Below are positions 16,315-25,090 of a stretch of 64,000 nt of DNA, piece after piece. The translations under genes were made by a program, and so were the position numbers. This DNA comes from AP-15 sp963787425 (GTDB taxonomy: Bacteria > Pseudomonadota > Alphaproteobacteria > ATCC43930 > CGMCC-115725): contig CAWBCV010000012.1 in NCBI GenBank assembly GCA_963787425.1, positions 248,001 to 312,000 of the forward strand. Direction: 5' to 3'. Under the pieces are notes generated by a model, which worked only from the letters and a program-made list of their open reading frames with translations, did not search any database and was not told the origin of the DNA. Each line of letters begins with the position of its first letter. Position 1 is the stretch's first letter.

Positions 16315-17257
16315 CGGGCTTCGCCCTAACCGCTAGGGGGGCTTTTGCCGAGGGCGGCTTAGTGTCGCGCTTGGCCAGGCTGGGGGACTGGCGGGCGGGA
16401 TCGGGCTTTGCCGCTGCCGTCCTGTGTGCCGGGGCGGCAACCGGATTGGCGGTAACGGGCGTTTCGGGCGCAGTAGCCCCTGGCGCAATAGGCCCGGGCG
16501 CCACGGCGGCCGCTTCGAGCGCCGCCGCTGTCTCGGCTATGTCGGCGGGAAGGGTTGGGGGAGTGGCAGCCGGGTGGGCGACCGGCTTCGTCCCTTTCAG
16601 CAAGAGGTTCGATTTCCCCGTAAAGACGATCGTGTCGCCTTTATCGAGGACACGAAAACCCTGCGCGGTGATGTCTCCAGAGGGACCATGCCCGGTGACC
16701 GGGTCGGTACCCACAGCGCTGTCGGCGGCGACATCGACGTGGGCGGTGTTCGTCACGAAGCGCGTGCCGTTCTCGTGCACCAGGTTGACGTCACCGAACA
16801 GATCGAGCAGTTGCGCCTGAGATTGATACATCGCTGTTGCGGCGGTCACTACGACCAAGGCGCCGTTGTGCATGGTCATTTCCGCCCGTGGGCGTTCCAG
16901 CGACATCAGATCGTCTCGGTTGGAAGCTTGCCGGCCGATTGCCGACGTCACGACATAGGGACGGTTGTAGCGGTCCACCCCAGCATAGCGGGGATTGAGC
17001 ATTCGCAGTTCGTGCGCTTCGCGCAAGTCGATAACCGGAATCCCGAACCGCACGCTCTCCAGTAGCGGAACGAGCCGCGGCCAAATCGCGACCAGCACCA
17101 ACAGCGCCACACCGATGACAGGCAACACGCGCTTCAACAGTGTGACACGACGGCTGTAGCGGTCGATATGGCGCGGGCGCCAGCCCGACGCGGGTCGGGC
17201 CGGCGTCAGCGAAGCGGCCGGCAGGGTGTGCGCGGTGTGGCTGTTCAGCGCGCTCAC
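16304..17257 (-). CDS. lptC: LPS export protein LptC
   Basis: 317 residues starting at a GTG. One transmembrane helix near residues 40-60 (LLKRVLPVIGVALLVLVAIWPRL) is followed by the periplasmic OstA-like fold (LRMLNPRYAGVDRYNRPYVVTSAIG, then VNLVHENGTRFVTNTAHVDV). The C-terminal ~80 residues are Ala/Pro-rich and of low complexity. LptC passes LPS from LptBFG to LptA. It follows kdsD by 19 bp and overlaps lptA. Confidence 0.9.
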   Translation of the reverse strand: MSALNSHTAHTLPAASLTPARPASGWRPRHIDRYSRRVTLLKRVLPVIGVALLVLVAIWPRLVPLLESVRFGIPVIDLREAHELRMLNPRYAGVDRYNRPYVVTSAIGRQASNRDDLMSLERPRAEMTMHNGALVVVTAATAMYQSQAQLLDLFGDVNLVHENGTRFVTNTAHVDVAADSAVGTDPVTGHGPSGDITAQGFRVLDKGDTIVFTGKSNLLLKGTKPVAHPAATPPTLPADIAETAAALEAAAVAPGPIAPGATAPETPVTANPVAAPAHRTAAAKPDPARQSPSLAKRDTKPPSAKAPLAVRAKPDAG

Positions 17258-17276
17258 GATTACGCCTGCCGCCGGG

Positions 17277-18278
17277 TCATACGATACCAGCCCGCAGGCA
17301 ATCGTGCATATGCAGAAAGCCGACGGGTCGCCCCCCTTCGTCTACGACGAACAGCGAGGTGATGGCGAACCGGTTCATCACGCCCAACGCGTCAGCCGCC
17401 AATGCCGACGCCGCAATGGTTTTCGGGTTCTGATGCATGACTGCTCCCACCGTCTGGCGAAGGAGCGAATCGCCCATGTGCCGGCGCAGATCACCGTCGG
17501 TGATCACGCCAATGAGGCGCCCGTCCGTCCCGCACACGCCGACGCAGCCGAAACTCCTTGCCGTCATCACCAGGATCGCGTCGGACATCGGTGCGTTTGG
17601 TGGCGCTAAGGGCACCTCGTCTTCCCGATGCATGATGTCGCGCACCCGCAACAGCCGCCGCCCGAGCCGGCCCCCCGGGTGATAAAGACGGAAATCGGCG
17701 GAGGAAAAGCCCTTGCGCTCGAGGAGCGCGAGCGCCAGCGCATCGCCGAGCGCCGCCATCATCGTCGTCGAGGTCGTCGGAGCCAGACCCATCGGACAGG
17801 CCTCGGCGGCAGCCGGGAGCAACAACACGACATCGGCCGCCGCGGCGAGGGTCGATCGCGCGCCGCCGGTAATCACGATCAGCGGAATGTTGCACCGGCG
17901 CGAATAGGCGACGATGTCCTCGAACTCGGTTGTTTCACCGGAATTCGACAAGGCGAGAACGGCGTCTTCGGAGCCGATCATGCCGAGGTCGCCGTGGCTC
18001 GCCTCGACGGGGTGGACGAATTGCGCCGGGGTGCCGGTCGATGCAAGGGTCGCGGCAATCTTCCGGGCAATGTGGCCGCTTTTGCCCAGGCCGGTGACGA
18101 CGATGCGCCCGCGGACGGCGGCGCAAGTGTCGACGGCGGCTTCGAACGCACCGTCGAGCGCTTCGGCCAGGCTTTCGAGCCCGGAGATCTCGGCGCGGAT
18201 GACGCGTCTGGCAACGGCGAGGTCGGCGCTTCCCGTCGCCTCAAGTACGCGCCTCTCGGCCACCAGGAAATTGCTCAT
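17277..18278 (-). CDS. kdsD: Arabinose-5-phosphate isomerase KdsD (KpsF/GutQ family)
   Basis: 333 residues from the ATG at 18278. A SIS sugar-isomerase domain (VVTGLGKSGHIARKIAATLASTGTPAQFVHP, then LSNSGETTE) is followed by two CBS domains. It converts ribulose 5-phosphate to arabinose 5-phosphate, the first step of KDO synthesis for LPS core. Its place directly upstream of lptC links KDO supply to LPS export. The next upstream gene is the small RNase D. Confidence 0.95.
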   Translation of the reverse strand: MSNFLVAERRVLEATGSADLAVARRVIRAEISGLESLAEALDGAFEAAVDTCAAVRGRIVVTGLGKSGHIARKIAATLASTGTPAQFVHPVEASHGDLGMIGSEDAVLALSNSGETTEFEDIVAYSRRCNIPLIVITGGARSTLAAAADVVLLLPAAAEACPMGLAPTTSTTMMAALGDALALALLERKGFSSADFRLYHPGGRLGRRLLRVRDIMHREDEVPLAPPNAPMSDAILVMTARSFGCVGVCGTDGRLIGVITDGDLRRHMGDSLLRQTVGAVMHQNPKTIAASALAADALGVMNRFAITSLFVVDEGGRPVGFLHMHDCLRAGIV

Positions 18279-18338
18279 GGCGTCCGGATGACCCGTTCGG
18301 TTCGCAAAATCGATACCCCCCTTCCCCGGCACGCACTG

Positions 18339-18950
18339 TTAATGCGCGAAGATGTCTTGCTCCGACCAGCCTCCGAGATCAAGCAGAACGCGATGAGGCA
18401 GAAAATCAAAGCAGGCGCCGGCCAGCTGCTCGCGCCCCTCGCGCGCCAGCATCGCGTCGAGTCGGCTGCGCAGGGCGTGCAGGTGAAGCACGTCCGAAGC
18501 GGCGTAGCGAAGCTGCTCTTCGGTCAGGGTCTCCGCTCCCCAGTCGGAGCTCTGCTGCTGTTTCGACAAGTCGACGTTCAAAAGGTCCTTGCACAGATCG
18601 CGCAACCCGTGCCGGTCGGTGAATGTCCGCGCCAGCCGCGAGGCGATTTTGGTGCAGTAGATCGGCGTCGCCATGACGCCGAGGTAATGATAAATCATCC
18701 CCAGGTCGAAGCGCGCGAAATGGAACAGCTTGGTGACGCCGCGATCGGCCAGCAGATCCCTCAGCCGCGGCGCCGCGTAGGCACCGGGCGCGAACTGCAC
18801 GAGATGCGCGTCCCCATCGCCGGAAGAGAGCTGGACGAGGCACAGCCTGTCGCGGTGCGGGTTGAGCCCCATTGCTTCGGTATCGATCGCAACAATCGGT
18901 CCGAAGTCGAGCCCGTCGGGCAGATCACCGCAATAAAGTCGGTTGGTCAT
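18339..18950 (-). CDS. Small RNase D-like 3'-5' exonuclease
   Basis: 203 residues. The DEDD nuclease motifs begin with VAIDTEAMGL (ExoI), a central region FHFARFDLGMIYHYLGV (ExoII), and the ExoIII region YAASDVLHLHALRSRLDAML. It has only the exonuclease domain and lacks the HRDC domains of long RNase D, as is common for the second RNase D-like protein of alphaproteobacteria. It probably trims structured RNAs such as tRNA 3' ends; tRNA-Leu lies immediately upstream on the same strand. Confidence 0.92.
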   Translation of the reverse strand: MTNRLYCGDLPDGLDFGPIVAIDTEAMGLNPHRDRLCLVQLSSGDGDAHLVQFAPGAYAAPRLRDLLADRGVTKLFHFARFDLGMIYHYLGVMATPIYCTKIASRLARTFTDRHGLRDLCKDLLNVDLSKQQQSSDWGAETLTEEQLRYAASDVLHLHALRSRLDAMLAREGREQLAGACFDFLPHRVLLDLGGWSEQDIFAH

Positions 18951-18979
18951 CCCGGGCAGCGGCCCGCCGCGCCCCGAGG

Positions 18980-19066
18980 TGGTGCCCAGGAGAAGACTCG
19001 AACTTCCACGAGCTTTCGCCCACTAGAACCTGAATCTAGCGCGTCTACCAATTCCGCCACCTGGGC
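18980..19066 (-). tRNA. tRNA-Leu (anticodon CAG)
   Basis: On the minus strand a complete type II tRNA is seen: 7-bp acceptor stem GCCCAGG/CCTGGGC, D-arm with GGTAGACGC, anticodon stem CTAGA/TCTAG with loop TTCAGGT (anticodon CAG), a long variable arm, a T-arm containing GTTCGAGTC, discriminator A and an encoded CCA. The long variable arm and anticodon identify leucine. Confidence 0.96.
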
Positions 19067-19846
19067 GTCTCGGGACAGCCGAAATAAGCCCCGCACCCCC
19101 CGATGTCAATCTACGAGGCTGCCTGGTAGCGTCTCAGCTTGAGCATGAGATCGGTGGTGGGTCGGGCCCTTGATAGGGCAACCCTTCGTCCTGAAGCTGC
19201 TCCTGTAGCGTGCATGGGAGAAGGGCGATCTATACTTCTCTGATATGGAAGATTATCTCGCTGGCTTGCCTTCGTGATCCTCGATCCCTCGGGCGCGTTT
19301 CCAAATGCAAAGCTAACGCGCTGATCGTGAAGCTGATCATCTGATACGCCAGCGCTAATTGATGCTGCCAAGCGTAGCGGCCTGCGTCTAGTTCATTCCG
19401 GGGCGGTAGCCTTGCTCGAGCCCTTCAGGGGCCGCGCCGAAAGATAGACTTACTGGCCTATTTCGTTTCAGGTAGAAGCTCCCGTCCGTGTGCACGATCG
19501 CTACACTCTCAGCGATTCAGCCAAAGCGGCTCCGAAGGGCCCTCCTTCCGATAATCACGATCTAGAAATTGCCTGATTTGTGTTGTAATTCCTGAGTGAG
19601 CACCGCTCCGTTGCGGATGAGGTTGAAGGAGACCTGGCCGGAATACTTCAACCTGAAGGAGAGTGCACGCTGCAGATTTGCTGCTGGTGCAGCAGCGGTT
19701 AACCTTTGGGTCAACTTGAGTTTGCAAACGCTGGGAACCGAGCGCATCGGCTGACGGGGTGTGATCCGCGGCGCCAACCAAAACTTCGCCGGTTGGGGAC
19801 GTTGCGCTATAGGAGACGGCTTACGGGCCGGCGTGTGGGAGAGAAC
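19067..19846. other. 780-bp region without a convincing gene
   Basis: The stretch upstream of tRNA-Leu is less GC-rich than its surroundings. Open frames on either strand show no recognisable domains. It contains a short hairpin around 19680-19696 (GCTGCTG and CAGCAGC) but no terminal repeats or transposase motifs. The promoter of the tRNA (minus) and of the SDR gene (plus) must lie here. Confidence 0.6.
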
Positions 19847-20797
19847 ATGAGAAGTCGTCGAACGGCGGTGCTTGGCGGATCCGGGTTTATCGGCCGCTAT
19901 GTGGTCAAGCGGCTGGCCGCTCGCGGCGATGTGGTCCCGGCCGGCTGCCGCAACGCCGAAGTGGCGAAGTTCCTGCGGCCCATGGGGGATGTCGGGCAGG
20001 TCGAGCCGGTGAGCGTCGGGATCGGCGACGAGGTCGTGCTCCCCGCCTTTTTGGCGGGCAGCAGCGCGCTGGTCAATTGCGTCGGCATCTTGCGGGAGAG
20101 CGGATCGCAAACCTTCGAGAGGGTCCACCATACCGGTCCGGCGGTGGTCGCCAGGATCGCGCGGGACGCGGGGGTGGAGCGATTCGTCCATATCTCGGCG
20201 ATCGGGGCGGAGCCGCGTTCCGCTTCCGCCTATGCCCGCACGAAGGCGGCCGGCGAGGCGGCGGTGCGTGATGCCTTCCCGACCGTGACGATCCTGCGGC
20301 CTTCAGTGGTGTTCGGCCCGGAAGACCAGTTCTTCAACCGTTTTGCCGCGATGGCGACGATCATGCCGGCGTTGCCGCTGATCGGCGGCGGGGAAACCCG
20401 GTTCCAGCCGGTCTATGTCGGCGATGTCGCCGATGCGGTGATCAAATGTCTCGAGGATCCGGCGACCGCCGGCCGGACCTACGAGCTCGGAGGCCCCAAG
20501 ATCTATACTTTTCGCGAGTTGCTCGAACTGCTTCTGCGAGAGATCCGGCGCAAGCGCTGGTTCATCGACCTCCCTTTCGGCATCGCCGGGCTGCAGGCGC
20601 GATTGATGTCGATTCTCCCGAACCCGCCGCTGACGCCTGATCAGGTCGAGCTGTTGAAGCGCGACAACGTCGTCTCGCCCGGCGCCTTGACGCTGTCGAG
20701 CCTGGGTATCGCGCCCACCCCGGTCGAGGTCATCCTGCCGAACTATCTCGACCGCTTTCGGCAAGGCGGCTGGTACGAGCGGCGGCAGTCGGCGTGA
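19847..20797 (+). CDS. NAD(P)-binding SDR, complex I NDUFA9-like
   Basis: 316 residues. The atypical-SDR Rossmann motif GGSGFIGRYVVKRLAARG opens the protein. AYARTKAAGEAAVRDAFPTVTILRPSVVFGPEDQFFNRF, ETRFQPVYVGDVADAV and TYELGGPKIYTFRELLELLL match the bacterial homologues of the 39-kDa accessory subunit of complex I. The start at 19847 is preceded by GGGAGAGA. In the related mitochondrial subunit the protein holds NADPH structurally. Here it may be complex-I-associated or an independent enzyme. The cyclophilin follows 65 bp later. Confidence 0.9.
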   Translation: MRSRRTAVLGGSGFIGRYVVKRLAARGDVVPAGCRNAEVAKFLRPMGDVGQVEPVSVGIGDEVVLPAFLAGSSALVNCVGILRESGSQTFERVHHTGPAVVARIARDAGVERFVHISAIGAEPRSASAYARTKAAGEAAVRDAFPTVTILRPSVVFGPEDQFFNRFAAMATIMPALPLIGGGETRFQPVYVGDVADAVIKCLEDPATAGRTYELGGPKIYTFRELLELLLREIRRKRWFIDLPFGIAGLQARLMSILPNPPLTPDQVELLKRDNVVSPGALTLSSLGIAPTPVEVILPNYLDRFRQGGWYERRQSA

Positions 20798-20862
20798 CCC
20801 GGCTTTGACAATCGGACCCGTTTCGTTAATGTCGCGCCGATTTTTGTGATGGGGGCGACGTC

Positions 20863-21414
20863 ATGGCAGCGCTGGGCAAGGTTCTGTGGCTCATCGCCGC
20901 GCTCGTTTTGGGAGGCAGTGCAATGGCGGCGGATCTGGAGAACACCCTCTACATGGATGTGCCCGCCGGGCGCGTCGTCATCGAAATGCGGCCCGATCTC
21001 GCGCCGGAGACGGTTGCGCAGATCAAAAAGCTGGTCCGCCAGGGCTTCTACGATGGCATCGTTTTCCATCGTGTGATCGACGGTTTTATGGCGCAGACCG
21101 GCGATCCTAAGGGCGACGGCACCGGCGGCTCGGGTCACAAGCTCAAGGCCGAGTTCTCCGATGAGAAGCATGTGCGGGGCGTCGTTTCGATGGCGCGCGC
21201 CTCCGACCCGAACAGCGCCGACAGCCAGTTCTTCATTATGTTCGCGCCAGCGCCCTCGCTCGACGGTAAGTACACGATCTGGGGCAAGGTCACCTCGGGC
21301 ATGGAATACATCGACCAGATCAAGAAGGGCGATCCGGCGCGCAACGGCACGGTCACGAACCCCGACAAGATCATCAAGATGCAGGTCGCCGCCGACGCGG
21401 AGAAAAAATCGTAA
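20863..21414 (+). CDS. Periplasmic peptidyl-prolyl cis-trans isomerase (cyclophilin)
   Basis: 183 residues. A signal peptide (residues 1-~22, cleavage near AMA|ADL) is followed by a cyclophilin domain with FHRVIDGFMAQTGDP, SMARASDPNSADSQFFI and the LDGKYTIWGKV motif. It speeds proline isomerisation during folding of exported proteins. It is similar to PpiA/cyclophilin B-like proteins of alphaproteobacteria. The next gene, an AmpG-like permease, follows after a large palindromic repeat. Confidence 0.94.
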   Translation: MAALGKVLWLIAALVLGGSAMAADLENTLYMDVPAGRVVIEMRPDLAPETVAQIKKLVRQGFYDGIVFHRVIDGFMAQTGDPKGDGTGGSGHKLKAEFSDEKHVRGVVSMARASDPNSADSQFFIMFAPAPSLDGKYTIWGKVTSGMEYIDQIKKGDPARNGTVTNPDKIIKMQVAADAEKKS

Positions 21415-21447
21415 AAGGCGGCATGCCCTGGATCGCTTCGCATTTCG

Positions 21448-21593
21448 CCCTCTCCGCCCGCTTGCGGGGGGAGAGGGAGGGGGACCCGTCGCTTCAGCGA
21501 CGGGGAGGGTGAGGTGGGTGGCACCTGAGGCGGGGGCCGCGGCTTCCCCCACCTCACCCCGACCCTCTCCGCCCCCGAGGGCGGAGAGGGGGA
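21448..21593. repeat. Composite palindromic intergenic repeat upstream of the AmpG-like gene
   Basis: Several perfect stems: CCCTCTCC with GGAGAGGG (21448-21477), CCGTCGC-TTCA-GCGACGG, a long-range pair GTGAGGTGGG (21509-21518) with CCCACCTCAC (21548-21557), and a 12-bp stem CCCTCTCCGCCC-CCGA-GGGCGGAGAGGG (21563-21590). Such GC-rich repeats of CCCTCTCC/GGTGAGG type are widespread in alphaproteobacterial intergenic regions. A related one is at 41388-41475. Confidence 0.85.
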
Positions 21594-22951
21594 AGACGGC
21601 GGATCTCCTCCTCAACGGTGGCAGAGGCGGTGCGGGGTGGATCTCCTCGCTTGCCGTTTACCGCGAACCGCGGCTGATCGCGGTGCTGCTGATGGGGTTC
21701 GCGAGTGGTCTGCCGCTCGCGCTGACCTTCGGGACATTGTCCTTTTGGCTGTCCGAGGTCGGCATTTCGCGGACCTCGATCGGGCTCTTCGCGCTGGTAG
21801 GAATTTCCTACAGCCTCAAATTCCTGTGGTCGCCGGCAATCGACCGATTGCCGATCCCGATCCTGACCGCCCGCCTTGGGCGTCGGCGCGGCTGGGCATT
21901 GGCGATCCAACCGGCTCTGGCGCTCGCTATTCTGGCGCTCGGCTTCACCGATCCGAGATCCGCCCCCGGCGTGACCGCGCTCGCCGCCGTCGTCGTCGCT
22001 TTCCTGTCGGCGAGCCAGGATATCGTCATCGATGCCTACCGGATCGAGCTGTTGCGGCCCGAAGAGCAGGGAGCCGGCGCCGCCGCGACGCAATGGGGCT
22101 ACCGCTTCGGCATGCTCGCCGCCTCGGCCGGAGCGCTCTATGCCGCAAGTTTTGGGGGCTGGAGCTTCGCCTACGCGCTGATGGCCGGGCTGATGTTCGT
22201 CGGTATGGCCGCGGTCTGGTTCACCCCCGAGCCCGTTGGCATTCGCCGGCTCGATCGATTGCCCGGTGATTCGCCGTTCACTCGGGTCGCAGCCTGGCTC
22301 GAGCGCGCCGTCGTCGCGCCTTTTGCCGATATGCTCGGCCGCCGCGGCGCGCTCGCGATACTTTCCTTTGTGATCCTCTACAAATTCGGCGACGCGCTCG
22401 CCGGAACGATGTCGAACCCGCTCTACGTGTCACTCGGCTTCACCAAAGTCGAGGTCGCCAATATCGGGAAGGCCTATGGTTTCGTCGCCAATCTCGCCGG
22501 TCTCGCCGCCGGGGGCGTCGTCGTGCTGCGGCTCGGCATTCTCCGCGCGCTGCTTGTCTGCGGCGTGCTGCAGATGCTGTCGAACCTGATGTATGTGCTG
22601 CAAGCCTGGGTCGGGCACGACGTGCCGACCTTGGCGCTGACCATCGGCGTAGAAAACCTGACCGGCGGCATGGGGTCGGCGGCGTTCGTTGCCTATCTCT
22701 CAGGCCTCTGCAACATCGCCTTCACGGCAACCCAATATGCTCTGCTGACCTCGCTTGCCGCGATCGGCCGCACGACGTTGTCGGCCTCGGGCGGCGCGCT
22801 CGCCGACATGCTCGGGTGGAGCCCGTTTTTCGTTCTTGCAACTCTCGCCTGCGTGCCCGGCCTTTTGCTGCTCGCCTGGATCATGCGGTCGGAACCGGCC
22901 GCGGGACCGCCGATCAGCCGTAGGAGAACAGCCGGCTGCGATGCCGTTTGA
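21509..22951 (+). CDS. AmpG-like MFS permease (muropeptide transporter family)
   Basis: About 480 residues with 12 or more predicted membrane segments. The AmpG-type beginning YREPRLIAVLLMGFASGLPL is followed by TLSFWLSEVGI, then SQDIVIDAYRIELL and QWGYRFGMLA. AmpG imports anhydro-muropeptides for cell-wall recycling; paralogues have unknown substrates. The only in-frame start codons lie within the palindromic repeat (GTG at 21509 or 21518), adding ~50 non-conserved residues before the conserved core. The last ~38 bp overlap the convergent metallopeptidase gene. Confidence 0.87.
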   Translation: MRWVAPEAGAAASPTSPRPSPPPRAERGKTADLLLNGGRGGAGWISSLAVYREPRLIAVLLMGFASGLPLALTFGTLSFWLSEVGISRTSIGLFALVGISYSLKFLWSPAIDRLPIPILTARLGRRRGWALAIQPALALAILALGFTDPRSAPGVTALAAVVVAFLSASQDIVIDAYRIELLRPEEQGAGAAATQWGYRFGMLAASAGALYAASFGGWSFAYALMAGLMFVGMAAVWFTPEPVGIRRLDRLPGDSPFTRVAAWLERAVVAPFADMLGRRGALAILSFVILYKFGDALAGTMSNPLYVSLGFTKVEVANIGKAYGFVANLAGLAAGGVVVLRLGILRALLVCGVLQMLSNLMYVLQAWVGHDVPTLALTIGVENLTGGMGSAAFVAYLSGLCNIAFTATQYALLTSLAAIGRTTLSASGGALADMLGWSPFFVLATLACVPGLLLLAWIMRSEPAAGPPISRRRTAGCDAV

Positions 22952-23624
22952 GCCAGGCCCGTGCTGCCGTGCTGTCTGGTGACAGACTCTCCACCAAGCG
23001 CCAAAAGCGCGGCCCGTGGTTCATCTCGGCGAGATGCGCCACCTCGTGCGCGACGACATAGTCGAGGACCGGTTCGGGCGCCAAGATAAGCCGCCAGCTG
23101 AACGAGAGATTCCCTCGGCCGGAGCAGCTTCCCCATCGGCTCTTAGTATCACGTACGCCGACCCGCGCCAGTTTACGTCCGATCCGCGCCGCGAGGGGAC
23201 GCGCCCGATCAGCGAACTCGGCGCGCGCCATCGCCACGAGGTGATCACGGACGCGCCGCTCGAGATGCGCAGGATCGCCGCGGACTCGGATCTCGCCGTC
23301 ACCGATCGCCACCGGCGGAGCTGCTGGGTCGTCCTCGCGCCGGATGCGATGGGGGATGCCGAGCACCGGCACGACGACCCCCTCAGCGAACCGCACCGGT
23401 GGCGGCAGGGCTGCGAGGCGGGCGGCGATCCATCCCTGCTTGGCGGCGAGAAAGCGCAAACCGTGACTCGCCGGCACGCCGGGAGGCAGGACCAACTCGA
23501 CCTTGCGTTCGGCCGCATCGATCCGCAGAGCGATCCGCCGCGCCCGCGGACTGACCCGGATCGAAACGCGAGTGTCGGAATCGTCTGCCGCCACAGACTG
23601 CCCTGGTGGATCTTGCAGCACCAA
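22914..23624 (-). CDS. YgjP-like (M48/DUF45) metallopeptidase-domain protein
   Basis: 236 residues of the YgjP/SprT-like zinc-hydrolase family. The zinc motif is HEVAHLAEMNHGPRFW around residue 190, preceded by RDTKSRWGSCSGRGNLSFSWRL, a hallmark of the family. The N-terminal half is the beta domain typical of these proteins. Activity and substrate are not established for most members. It overlaps the AmpG-like gene tail to tail. Confidence 0.92.
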   Translation of the reverse strand: MVLQDPPGQSVAADDSDTRVSIRVSPRARRIALRIDAAERKVELVLPPGVPASHGLRFLAAKQGWIAARLAALPPPVRFAEGVVVPVLGIPHRIRREDDPAAPPVAIGDGEIRVRGDPAHLERRVRDHLVAMARAEFADRARPLAARIGRKLARVGVRDTKSRWGSCSGRGNLSFSWRLILAPEPVLDYVVAHEVAHLAEMNHGPRFWRLVESLSPDSTAARAWLKRHRSRLFSYG

Positions 23625-23764
23625 TCCTCTACCAACCCGCAGTGAATTACGACCCTAGCGCGGCTGCGGGAAGTCGAGAAGCGCGCGCGAACGGCGGTCT
23701 AGAAGCGCGGGGGTTGGTCTTTACAATCTCCACTCGGGAGGATTTAGGTGCCGAATTGGTTTCA

Positions 23765-25090
23765 TCACGGGGTCTCACGATCGATGAGGTGGAGAAACGA
23801 GCCAAAGACGGATCCTTGCCGCAAACCATAGGCGCCGAGATGTTCGTCGACTGCGCCGAACACCGAAAAGAGCGGGGTGGCGGCCCCTTGCCAGGTGATT
23901 GTGGCGTAGTGAAATTCGTGTCCCCGAAAGACGGCGCCGGTGGGCCCGAGCGGAGTGCCGGTGCGCAAGATTGCCCTTCGGTAACCAAGATGCAGGCGCC
24001 GTTCGGCAAAGTTCGTTACAACCGGCAGCAGTCCCGACATCCGCCGATTGTGCCCTTCTCGATCGATCAGAGCGTCGCCCAGAACCATATAGCCGCCGCA
24101 TTCGCCATAGATCGCCGCCCCGTCAGCCGCGGCCCGGCGGAGCCCGGTCATGAAGGTCACGGCCGATGCGAGTTGATCCGCCCAAAGCTCGGGGTAGCCG
24201 CCCGGCAGGTAGACGGCATCGGCATCGGCGTCGGGCGGCTCGTCCGCGAGCGGCGAGAAGAGGGCGAGTTCTGCGCCCTGGCTCCGCCAAGCCTCGAGCA
24301 CGGTGTGATAGGCGAAGCAGAACGCCTCGTCGCGGGCTACCGCGATCCGTCTACCTAGAGGCGGCATCGGGACCACTCTCGCCGGAGCAGTGAGAAGCGA
24401 ACCGAGGGCCAAGCTCAATAGGCGCCCGACATCGATGAAGGCGACGATATGGGCGGCACAGTGCTCGATGACAGCGTTGACATCGCCGTTCTCGGCCGCT
24501 GGCACGAGACCGAGATGACGCGACGGGAGAGCCAATTCCGGATTGGCGGGCAAGGCGCCGAGATAGGCGAGACGCGGGAGATGCCGAGCCACTGCGGCCG
24601 CGAGCAGTGTGCCGTGGCGTTCGCTCGAAACTCGGTTGAAAATCACCCCGGAAAGCGGCACCGAGGGCTGATGATTGGCGAACCCGCGTAACAAGGCGGC
24701 GACTGAGGCGCCTTGCCCTCGCGCATCGACAACCAGCACCACCGGCCAGCCGGTCACCCGGGCGAGTTCGGCGGTCGAGCCGGCCTCACCGTCGCGGCCC
24801 GTCCCGTCGAACAGTCCCATAACGCCTTCGCAGAGGACGATATCGGCGCCGGCTTCGAGGTCCGCGACGAGCCCCGCGAGAGTAGCCGGCCGCATCCCCC
24901 AGACGTCGAGGTTCACGCAAGGCTTGTCCGAAGCCGCAGCGTGGAAAGTCGGATCTATAAAATCGGGTCCCGCCTTCGCTGTCGCGACGCCCAGCCTGCG
25001 CTCGCGCAAATGTCGCGCCAGACCTGCGGTAACCAAGGTTTTGCCGCTTCCAGACGCGGGGGCGGCGAGGATCAGCCCGCGCCCGGTCAC
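23765..25090 (-). CDS. cobB: Cobyrinic acid a,c-diamide synthase CobB
   Basis: 441 residues. It begins with an ATPase domain (GLILAAPASGSGKTLVTAGLARHL) and KAGPDFIDPTFH, and ends with a class I glutaminase-like domain whose catalytic Cys is in YGECGGYMVLG. It amidates the a and c side chains of (hydrogeno)byrinic or cobyrinic acid in B12 synthesis. The GTG start at 25090 overlaps the cobA stop as GTGA, so the two are translationally coupled. The long frame further upstream is antisense-free shadow of cobA. Confidence 0.95.
   Translation of the reverse strand: MTGRGLILAAPASGSGKTLVTAGLARHLRERRLGVATAKAGPDFIDPTFHAAASDKPCVNLDVWGMRPATLAGLVADLEAGADIVLCEGVMGLFDGTGRDGEAGSTAELARVTGWPVVLVVDARGQGASVAALLRGFANHQPSVPLSGVIFNRVSSERHGTLLAAAVARHLPRLAYLGALPANPELALPSRHLGLVPAAENGDVNAVIEHCAAHIVAFIDVGRLLSLALGSLLTAPARVVPMPPLGRRIAVARDEAFCFAYHTVLEAWRSQGAELALFSPLADEPPDADADAVYLPGGYPELWADQLASAVTFMTGLRRAAADGAAIYGECGGYMVLGDALIDREGHNRRMSGLLPVVTNFAERRLHLGYRRAILRTGTPLGPTGAVFRGHEFHYATITWQGAATPLFSVFGAVDEHLGAYGLRQGSVFGSFLHLIDRETP

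Noticed and set aside
18980..19066. tRNA-Leu as an integration site for a genomic island
   Set aside because: No repeat of the tRNA 3' end and no integrase are seen in the flanks, and the adjacent genes are ordinary.
19509..19781. 90-residue minus-strand frame in the gap upstream of tRNA-Leu
   Set aside because: No recognisable domain, no ribosome site, and composition like random translation of a non-coding stretch.
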